From Anaerolineales bacterium UBA3940 (GTDB taxonomy: Bacteria > Chloroflexota > Anaerolineae > Aggregatilineales > UBA3940), in the NCBI GenBank assembly GCA_002385675.1, contig DGDY01000115.1:1-17846 (forward strand): a stretch of DNA of 17,846 nt, read 5' to 3'. Below are positions 6,103 to 12,028 of the stretch, piece by piece. Each line of letters starts with the position of its first letter. The first letter of the stretch is position 1. The notes below the pieces were generated by a model, which was not told where the DNA came from, searched no databases, and was given only the letters and a program-made list of their open reading frames with translations. The position numbers and the translations under genes are program-made.

Positions 6103-6938
6103 CGACCTACCATCGCTTTCTCGCCAGCCAGCACCGGCAGGCTCACCGCGCCGGTCGGGCAGGCGCCCGTGCACTCCGCACAACGCGTGCAATCTTCCGC
6201 AATCACAGCCGGGGCGCTCTGTCGCGGGTCGATACCCTCCGGACAGGCCCGCGCACAGGCGTGGCAGTCCACGCCCTGCGTCGCGGCGAGGCACTTCTCC
6301 GTGTTGATGAAGGGCAGCAGCACCTTACTCCGCGAGCCGAGCAGCCCCAGCAGCGCGCCGAGCGGGCACAGCGACTTGCACCACTTGCGCAGCACAAGTA
6401 GTTCGACGGCCAGCACGGCGGGGATGAGCAGCAGTTCCAGCGTCGGCTGGCGCGTCTCGACGAGCCGCACGAGCGCGAACAGCAGCCCGAACGTCAGCCC
6501 CACCGGGCAGATCGCGCAGAAGACCGGGAAGCCGAGCGCGAACGACGACGCCAGCGTACCGCCGAGCACCGCGTAGCGCGTCCAGCCGGGGAGCCCGCCG
6601 CCGTTGTCCGGCGCGGGCGCGGACTTTACCCGGTCCCGCTTGAAGACGCTCCGCGCAAGGCCCGCCGGGCAGCCCCAGCCGCAGAACGAGCGCCCGAGCA
6701 GCACCGCGATCACCGCAACCACGCCCGCCGAGATGAGCAGCCCCGGCATGAGGGTGCGGTTGGCAAGGCTGAGCTGCAAATAGCCGAGCGGGCACATGAT
6801 CGTGATCTCGCCCGCGCCAAACGAGCAGGTCGTGCCCAACCCGAGCCGGGCCACGCCCGCCAGCACAATAAATAGTATAACCGCCGTCCGCGTGGAGAAG
6901 CGGATGGTGCGGATGCGTTGGGTCGCCTTTGCGAGCAT
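6099..6938 (-). CDS. NapH-like membrane 4Fe-4S protein (first copy)
   Basis: Protein of 279 residues. NapH proteins are membrane quinol-oxidising partners that hand electrons to NapG. Cysteine motifs in order: CSFGAGEITIMCPLG (38-52), FCGWGCPAG (85-93), FCAICPVG, WCKSLCPLGALLG, then C-terminal ferredoxin motifs CHACARACPEGID and CTRCAECTGACPTGA. Hydrophobic stretches alternate with these. The ATG at 6938 has an AAGAGGGGG region upstream and lies 18 bases after the NapG-like gene. The NapG-NapH order matches nap and mau operons, yet no NapA or NapB is encoded here. The partner may be the DmsABC-like enzyme further upstream, or a periplasmic acceptor elsewhere. Confidence 0.85.
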   Translation of the reverse strand: MLAKATQRIRTIRFSTRTAVILFIVLAGVARLGLGTTCSFGAGEITIMCPLGYLQLSLANRTLMPGLLISAGVVAVIAVLLGRSFCGWGCPAGLARSVFKRDRVKSAPAPDNGGGLPGWTRYAVLGGTLASSFALGFPVFCAICPVGLTFGLLFALVRLVETRQPTLELLLIPAVLAVELLVLRKWCKSLCPLGALLGLLGSRSKVLLPFINTEKCLAATQGVDCHACARACPEGIDPRQSAPAVIAEDCTRCAECTGACPTGAVSLPVLAGEKAMVGR

Positions 6939-6956
6939 GAATGCCGCCCCCTCTTG

Positions 6957-7598
6957 CTACCGTGTTTCGTCCAGCGGCTGGACGGTGATACCCTTGCCGC
7001 TCTGTGATGGCTGCCACCGCTTGGCGGAGCGGTCGCACACGTGCTCGCACACGCCGCAGCCGGTACAGGCCGCCGCATCGACCACGGGCCGCTGCTGCGC
7101 GTCCAGGTGGATCGCGCCGTAGGGGCACTGGTTGTAGCAGCGCGTGCAGCCGCCCCACGTCCACGCCACGCACGCGTCACGATCCACGACCGCCACGCCG
7201 AGCGTCATGCCATCCGCCGGGGCGGCGTGCAGCGCGTCCGTCGGGCACACCTCGACGCACTCCAGGCAGAAGTCGCACGCGCCGAGGTCGAAGTCGAGGC
7301 AGGGCGTGTCAAACGCGGCGATGCTCTCCGCAAGCCGCACGCCGCGCAGCACATCCTGCGGGCAGACCTCGACGCAGCGCCGGCACTTGATGCACCGTGC
7401 CAGCAGGTCCGCTTCGCTAAGCGTGCCGGGCGGGCGGATGAACTGCGCCCGGCCCCGCTCCAGCTTCAGCAGGCCGCCCACAGCAAACATCACCCCGACC
7501 TGCCCGGCGGCCAGCAGCACCACCCGGCGGGGCGCTTGCCCGCGCTCACCTGTTTGTGCCTTCTTTTTATCCACTTTACCCTGCCGTGATCGACTCAT
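6957..7598 (-). CDS. NapG/MauM-like ferredoxin with four 4Fe-4S sites
   Basis: Ferredoxin-type protein of 213 residues. After a basic N-terminus comes PRRVVLLAAGQVGVMFAVGG, a hydrophobic stretch behind Arg-Arg that may be a Tat-type signal or anchor; it is not a canonical SRRxFLK. Four cysteine groups follow: CIKCRRCVEVCP, CDFCLECVEVCP, CVAWTWGGCTRCYNQCP and CTGCGVCEHVCD. This is the layout of NapG/MauM, which carry electrons from NapH. The ATG at 7598 overlaps the GT-C gene by 23 bases and has no clear Shine-Dalgarno. A GTG at 7574, with AGGG 4 bases before it and one base after the preceding stop, is a serious alternative start giving 205 residues. Confidence 0.85.
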   Translation of the reverse strand: MSRSRQGKVDKKKAQTGERGQAPRRVVLLAAGQVGVMFAVGGLLKLERGRAQFIRPPGTLSEADLLARCIKCRRCVEVCPQDVLRGVRLAESIAAFDTPCLDFDLGACDFCLECVEVCPTDALHAAPADGMTLGVAVVDRDACVAWTWGGCTRCYNQCPYGAIHLDAQQRPVVDAAACTGCGVCEHVCDRSAKRWQPSQSGKGITVQPLDETR

Positions 7599-9042
7599 CA
7601 GGAAGATTCACTGCGTGCTTCGCCCCCTCATCCCGACCCGATGCCCGATGCTTCGCATCGACCGCATCGGGCCACCCTTCTCCCCCTTGTAGGAGAAGGG
7701 ACCACAGTCGCGCCGGGGTGAGGTCCCGCACCACCCCCCACATCAGCACCGCGTAGAACGGCACATACACCAGCCAGCGCACCGACCGCGCCTCCTGCCA
7801 GATGCCGGTCGCCTCGTAGCCCAGGTACACGTGCCGCGCAAAGATCACACTGCCGGAGAGCACGAGCCACGCCGCCCGCCACTCGACGGCGATGAAGGCC
7901 AGCATCCAGCAGATATACCAGGGATGCACGACCGGGCTGAGCAGCAGGCTCCAGCCCATCAGCCCGGCGGCAACCCGCCACTCGGCGCGCGGGTCGGTAG
8001 AACGCCAGTGTCGCAGCGCCAGCACGCCGACCGCCAGCGCGACCAGCGCCGCGCACGATAGCCGCGCGACCAGCCGCGCCGCGCCGGGATCGAGCAGCCG
8101 CGCCCATGCCGCGTGGATCAGTGTGTACAGGCTCGCGTTGAATTCGCCACGCTCCGCAAAGACCGCCAGCCCCGTGAAGGGCGTCCCACCGGCGACGAAC
8201 GGCAGCCACGGCAGCGCGAACACCGCCACAAAGATCAGCCACGCCTGCCAGCCCCAGCGCCGCCCCCAGAACGGCGCCAGCACCGCCGGGAAGAACTTCA
8301 TCTGCCCGCCGAGCGCCAGGAACAGCGCCGCGCCGCGCGCCCGCCCGCGCACATGCATCAGAAAGGCCAGCACCAGCATCAGGATCGCCATCGCATCGAG
8401 GTGGGCGCTGTTGGCGAACTCCAGCGCGACGAGCGGCGACCACGCGTAGATCACCGCCCGGCGAGCGTCCATCTCCAGCGCGCGCAGCACCGCGATCAGC
8501 GCGGCGGACACGCCGAGGCTGCACAGCGCCGCCAGCAGCCGGTAGCCGAACGGGCCCAGCCGGAGCGCGTACACGCCCGCAAACAGCACCTCGACGAGCG
8601 GCGGGTAGCCGGTCGAGACGTCGCGGTTGAAGATCAGCTCCCAGTATGTGTCACGCAGCGGGGCGAGTTCGGGCGCGGCGGGCGGGTAGGTGTACGGGTT
8701 GATGCCGTTCGCCAGCATCTTGCCGTCCCACAGGTAGCGGTACAGGTCGTTCGAGAGCGGGTGCGGTGTGAGCAGCAGCGTCAGATGGTACAGCGCGGCG
8801 AACGCCAGAATGATGATTGCGGTGGCGCGGGTGGCAGGCTCAGCCTGCCCGCGCAGCACCCCGGCGACAACCGCCATGAAGATCGCCGCCGGTATGAGAA
8901 ACGACGGGATCAGCCAGGGCGAGCCGCGCCACGCGCCGGACAGCAGGCAGAAGGCCAGCAGGCCCGTCTCCAGCGCCAGCCCGCCCAGGATCAGCCGCCG
9001 GTCTGCGCGCGGCAGCCTGCCGAACGCCGTCCGCCGCCACAT
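7576..9042 (-). CDS. GT-C family membrane glycosyltransferase (GT87/MptB-like)
   Basis: Multi-spanning protein of 488 residues with about ten to twelve hydrophobic segments. The early loop NDLYRYLWDGKMLANGINPY is characteristic of GT-C mannosyltransferases that use polyprenyl-phosphate sugars, its acidic residue being the probable catalytic site. LSPVVHPWYICWMLAFI near the C-terminal third also fits GT87/DUF2029 members. It would transfer a lipid-carried sugar on the outer face of the membrane. The ATG at 9042 lies 2 bases after the lipoprotein stop. The last 40 or so residues (LLLQGGEGWPDAVDAKHRAS onward) are hydrophilic and encoded by palindromic repeat DNA (7637-7700), so the natural C-terminus was probably replaced by a repeat insertion. 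Confidence 0.8.
   Translation of the reverse strand: MWRRTAFGRLPRADRRLILGGLALETGLLAFCLLSGAWRGSPWLIPSFLIPAAIFMAVVAGVLRGQAEPATRATAIIILAFAALYHLTLLLTPHPLSNDLYRYLWDGKMLANGINPYTYPPAAPELAPLRDTYWELIFNRDVSTGYPPLVEVLFAGVYALRLGPFGYRLLAALCSLGVSAALIAVLRALEMDARRAVIYAWSPLVALEFANSAHLDAMAILMLVLAFLMHVRGRARGAALFLALGGQMKFFPAVLAPFWGRRWGWQAWLIFVAVFALPWLPFVAGGTPFTGLAVFAERGEFNASLYTLIHAAWARLLDPGAARLVARLSCAALVALAVGVLALRHWRSTDPRAEWRVAAGLMGWSLLLSPVVHPWYICWMLAFIAVEWRAAWLVLSGSVIFARHVYLGYEATGIWQEARSVRWLVYVPFYAVLMWGVVRDLTPARLWSLLLQGGEGWPDAVDAKHRASGRDEGAKHAVNLPDESITAG
7637..7700. repeat. Two adjacent palindromes inside a coding end, REP-like (copy 2)
   Basis: First palindrome: CCCGATGC (7637-7644) with GCATCGGG (7664-7671), enclosing CGATGC/GCATCG (7646-7651, 7655-7660). 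Bases 7640-7668 match 3661-3689 at 27 of 29 positions. Second palindrome: CCCTTCTCC (7675-7683) with GGAGAAGGG (7692-7700), loop CCCTTGTA, similar to the CCCCTTGCAAGGGG elements at 10508 and 15139. Both lie within the C-terminal coding end of the GT-C gene. Confidence 0.75.
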
Positions 9043-9044
9043 CG

Positions 9045-9686
9045 TCAGGAGCCAATCGGGACCGGCGCAAGCAGCAGGTAGCGCCAGCCCGGTTCGAGGC
9101 GCTCAACCTGCGCGTTGAGCGTCCGGGCGTCCTGATCCAGCCGCGACCCGACTGATCGCCACTCCTCAGTGCCGCGGGCCGCCCCGATGCTCAAATCGCT
9201 GGGGATGATGCCCTTGATCCCCTCGTCCGTGTAGCGGAAGACGAGCGTTGCGGCAGGCTCGAAGGTCACCGCGTCGGGCCCGAACTCGTAGCCGAGTCCC
9301 GGCGCGTAGCCGTAGGCATCCATCGGCAGCCGCCCGGAGTACACCGGCTGGATCATCAGCCGCTGCGGCGGCTCGCCGCCGGGGCCGGTCACGACGGTGC
9401 CTTCAGGGATGGTCAGGCTCACCCAGCCATCCGCCGACTCCAGCGTGATCGTCTCTGTCGCCCGCCCGTCCGCGTCGAGCATCGACGACAGGTCCACCTC
9501 GGCGGGGGCGGGCAGCGTGGGCGTCGGGCCGAGCGTCGGCGGGTGGACGACCTCGCCCAGCAGGCCGCCCGGCTCCTGCTCGTCGACGGTCAGGCAGCCG
9601 GTGAGCCAGAGCGCAAGCAGGCAGACCGCGACGAGGCAAGCCGGTCGGATCAGCCGCGCCGCGGGCTGGCCAGCATGGATAGGCAT
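9045..9686 (-). CDS. Secreted lipoprotein with ZU5-like beta domain, unknown role
   Basis: Protein of 213 residues. RLIRPACLVAVCLLALWLTG followed by Cys31 is a lipoprotein signal with lipobox LTGC, so it should be anchored outside the cytoplasmic membrane. A Pro-rich linker (VHPPTLGPTPTLPAPAE) follows. The mature part (LESADGWVSLTIPEGTVVTG, then GYEFGPDAVTFEPAATLVF and EEWRSVGSRLDQDARTLNAQ) resembles ZU5-like beta-sandwich repeats found in exported archaeal and Chloroflexota proteins. No catalytic motif is seen. Two starts are possible: ATG 9710 lacks a Shine-Dalgarno; ATG 9686 is preceded by AGGAGG at 11 bases and is preferred. The frame is open up to 9971, but that part is antisense to the TorD gene. 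It sits 52 bases after TorD and 2 before the GT-C gene. Confidence 0.7.
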   Translation of the reverse strand: MPIHAGQPAARLIRPACLVAVCLLALWLTGCLTVDEQEPGGLLGEVVHPPTLGPTPTLPAPAEVDLSSMLDADGRATETITLESADGWVSLTIPEGTVVTGPGGEPPQRLMIQPVYSGRLPMDAYGYAPGLGYEFGPDAVTFEPAATLVFRYTDEGIKGIIPSDLSIGAARGTEEWRSVGSRLDQDARTLNAQVERLEPGWRYLLLAPVPIGS

Positions 9687-9738
9687 AAGATGTATTGCCT
9701 CCTGCCTCATGCTCTGCGTGCCATCTTGCCGCCGGGCG

Positions 9739-10443
9739 TCAGGCGGAGCAAGCGGGCATCTCAACCGCGTCGAGGTCGGCGAGAATCGCGCGGTCGAGCG
9801 CCAGATACTCCTGCGTGATGGTCCCCACAGCGCGGTAGAAGTCCGTGCTGGCGAGCTTGTGGACCTTCTCGACGAAGGCCGGGACCCAGCGCAGCAGGTG
9901 GTCGTCAAGCAGGCTGATCTGCCGCTGGATAGTGCCCGGAACGTCCACGTCCTCGCCGTTCTGGAGGGCATCTGCGGCGCGCTGGCACAGATAGGCCATG
10001 CACTCCAGCTCCAGCGCGAGGTGATCTTCCGGCTCGACGGTCGTTTTGGCCCGCTGCAAGCCCAGCTCGGCGTACAGGTAGAGCATCTCTTCCCACTCGT
10101 CCTGCATCATGATGCCTTCTTCGCTCAGGTGCACGGAGCCGTAGGGGTCCGCACCGTCATCACGGCGAGCGCCGAGGCACAGCACCGCGTAGTCGGCGGC
10201 AAGGTCTTCAATGACGCCGTCGTCGTCACGGCGCAGGTAAGCCTCAAGCTGCCGGTAGCCGGCGTCGAGGGCGGGCAGTTCGGGCAGCGACGGGAAGGAC
10301 ACCCCCCGCAGTTCGGCCCACAGCCGCTCATCGACTTCCCAGCCCCACAGCCGCGAGAGCAGGCGATACGTGCTGCTCCGCGTGGTCATCAGGTCGATCA
10401 TCTCGTTGCGTTGCGATTCATCCATGTCGGTTCCCGGCTTCAT
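9739..10443 (-). CDS. TorD/DmsD-family molybdoenzyme chaperone
   Basis: Cytoplasmic chaperone of 234 residues for the molybdoenzyme catalytic subunit: it binds the Tat signal peptide and aids cofactor insertion. The family motif is visible as EPEDHLALELECM (about 138-150), matching the TorD consensus E-P-x-D-H-x-x-x-E-L. The N-terminal helix STYRLLSRLWGWEVDERLW is also typical. It follows the DmsC-like gene by 119 bases, a gap filled by a palindromic repeat, and most likely belongs to the same operon. The start is uncertain: ATG 10443 has no clear Shine-Dalgarno, and an internal ATG at codon 7 is equally possible. Confidence 0.88.
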   Translation of the reverse strand: MKPGTDMDESQRNEMIDLMTTRSSTYRLLSRLWGWEVDERLWAELRGVSFPSLPELPALDAGYRQLEAYLRRDDDGVIEDLAADYAVLCLGARRDDGADPYGSVHLSEEGIMMQDEWEEMLYLYAELGLQRAKTTVEPEDHLALELECMAYLCQRAADALQNGEDVDVPGTIQRQISLLDDHLLRWVPAFVEKVHKLASTDFYRAVGTITQEYLALDRAILADLDAVEMPACSA

Positions 10444-10470
10444 CCAGTCGATGCCTGCGTTTGTGAAGCG

Positions 10471-10540
10471 AACCCCCTCCCCATCTCCCTGCGGTCGATG
10501 TCCCCTCCCCCTTGCAAGGGGAAGGGTCAGGGAGGGGGTT
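10471..10540. repeat. Nested palindrome between anchor and chaperone genes
   Basis: Outer arms AACCCCCTCCC (10471-10481) and GGGAGGGGGTT (10530-10540) are perfect over 11 bases. Inside is the perfect palindrome CCCCTTGCAAGGGG (10508-10521). The inner core recurs in variant form at 7675-7700 and 15135-15158. It fills the only sizeable gap in the operon and could act as an mRNA stabiliser or attenuator. Confidence 0.7.
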
Positions 10541-10562
10541 CAGCGTGGCGAATATCGTTACG

Positions 10563-11414
10563 TTACCCTGCCAGGATGTGGACGACCGTCCCCAGCCCGA
10601 AGATCATGGCGCGCACGGCAATGCCGCTCGCCAGGACCGCGATGAAGGAGAGAGCCGCCAGGCTGCGGGCCGTGGCGAACTGAGTGGTCGGGCGGCTGCC
10701 CAGCCACGTCAGCACGAGCGGCACGACAACGCCGAGCACGACCAGCCCCAGCCAGAAGCTGAAGGCCAGGTCGCCGGTGAACAGCCGGGCGGTTGCCCCG
10801 CCCTGCGCCGTCGCGGTGACGAAGTACAGCACCGCGACGATGGCGTTCACCACCAGCGCGCCGAGCGTCCACGTGCCCAGCCGCGCCGCCAGCGCCGAGC
10901 GATCCTCGCCCTCCTCAAGCGGGGCGAAGCCGACCAGCACCAGCATCGCCAGCAGACCCGACACGACCGAGGTCGTGAGGAAGGTCAGCGGCAGCAGCCA
11001 CGTGTTCCACATCGGGCGGGCGGGCAGCATGTACATCTTGCCGATGAGCAGGACCGACGCCAGCGCGCCGATCAGGCCCACCCAGGCGACGATGCGCCGG
11101 CCCTGCGGCCAGAAGTCAAACCACATCTGCGCCGCGAACAGCACAGCCACCAGCCCGGTGAACACCGTCACCAGCATCTCAAGCCCCATCGGGGAGCCGA
11201 GGTTGGTGAAGATGTAGGTGACGTACTGGGGTGCCTTCAGGTGCGTGAAGGCGGCGATACCACCGAGCACCAGGCTGGCCAGCCCGACGAGCGAGCCCCA
11301 CTTGCACAGCTTGCGGTGGCCATCCAGGCAGCCAGTCAGCGCCATCACGGCAAACGGGCCTACCGAGATGCCGACCAGAACAGAGTAGATCAGTAGTGAC
11401 CATTCAACTGCCAT
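10563..11414 (-). CDS. DmsC-like membrane anchor subunit
   Basis: Hydrophobic protein of 283 residues with about eight membrane helices, the size of E. coli DmsC. THLKAPQYVTYIFTNLGSPM and KMYMLPARPMWNTWLLPLTF are typical of the DMSO-reductase anchor family. It should hold the catalytic and Fe-S subunits to the membrane and exchange electrons with the quinone pool. The ATG at 11414 lies 6 bases after the DmsB-like stop, with GAGGAG about 10 bases upstream. The order catalytic-ferredoxin-anchor-chaperone is that of DmsABC-type enzymes. Confidence 0.88.
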   Translation of the reverse strand: MAVEWSLLIYSVLVGISVGPFAVMALTGCLDGHRKLCKWGSLVGLASLVLGGIAAFTHLKAPQYVTYIFTNLGSPMGLEMLVTVFTGLVAVLFAAQMWFDFWPQGRRIVAWVGLIGALASVLLIGKMYMLPARPMWNTWLLPLTFLTTSVVSGLLAMLVLVGFAPLEEGEDRSALAARLGTWTLGALVVNAIVAVLYFVTATAQGGATARLFTGDLAFSFWLGLVVLGVVVPLVLTWLGSRPTTQFATARSLAALSFIAVLASGIAVRAMIFGLGTVVHILAG

Positions 11415-11420
11415 GGTGCG

Positions 11421-12026
11421 TCAACTCCTCGCGGACGACTTGCTGGCAGCCACCTCGTCGGCCAGCAGGCCAACGCGAGGCTCCAGGAATATCACGGTCG
11501 GGTTCGTCCCCTGGCTCTCAAGCAGCTTCACCGCGCGGTTCTCGTTCGCAGCGAGGTACTGCGAGATCTCGCTGTTCGGGTCGTCCAGGTCACCGAAGAA
11601 GCGCGCGCCGCCCATGCAGTGCTGCACGCAGGCGGGGTCCTTGCCTGCATCGATCAGGTGGGCGCACATCGTGCACTTGCTGACCATCTTGTCTTCCAGG
11701 CTGAAGCTGCGTGCGTCGTACGGGCAGGCCCACGTGCAGTACCGGCACAGGATGCACCTGTCGTGGTCGACAAGGACGATGCCGTCCTCACGCTGGTAGC
11801 TGGCCCCCGTCGGGCAGGCGCTCACACAGGCGGGGTCCTCGCAGTGCATGCAGCCGTGCGGCAGGAAGTAGCCCTTGACGTTGGGGAACTCACCAAACGG
11901 CCCGATCTCGTCAACCTTGATCCAGTTGACGCCCACCGGCAGGCCGTTCTCTTGCTTGCAGGCCACTACACAGGAGTAGCAGCCGATACACCGTTGCAGG
12001 TCAACCAACAGGGTTGGGCGAGCCAT
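11421..12026 (-). CDS. DmsB-like four-cluster ferredoxin subunit
   Basis: Electron-transfer subunit of 201 residues joining the molybdenum active site to the membrane anchor. Four cysteine groups: CIGCYSCVVACKQEN (13-27), CMHCEDPACVSACPTGA, CILCRYCTWACPYDA and CTMCAHLIDAGKDPACVQHC. This is the complete four-[4Fe-4S] pattern of DmsB/PsrB/NrfC proteins. There is no signal peptide, as usual, since it is carried across with the Tat-exported catalytic subunit. The ATG at 12026 lies 2 bases after the catalytic subunit stop, with GGAGGT at 6 bases. Confidence 0.93.
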   Translation of the reverse strand: MARPTLLVDLQRCIGCYSCVVACKQENGLPVGVNWIKVDEIGPFGEFPNVKGYFLPHGCMHCEDPACVSACPTGASYQREDGIVLVDHDRCILCRYCTWACPYDARSFSLEDKMVSKCTMCAHLIDAGKDPACVQHCMGGARFFGDLDDPNSEISQYLAANENRAVKLLESQGTNPTVIFLEPRVGLLADEVAASKSSARS

Positions 12027-12028
12027 TC

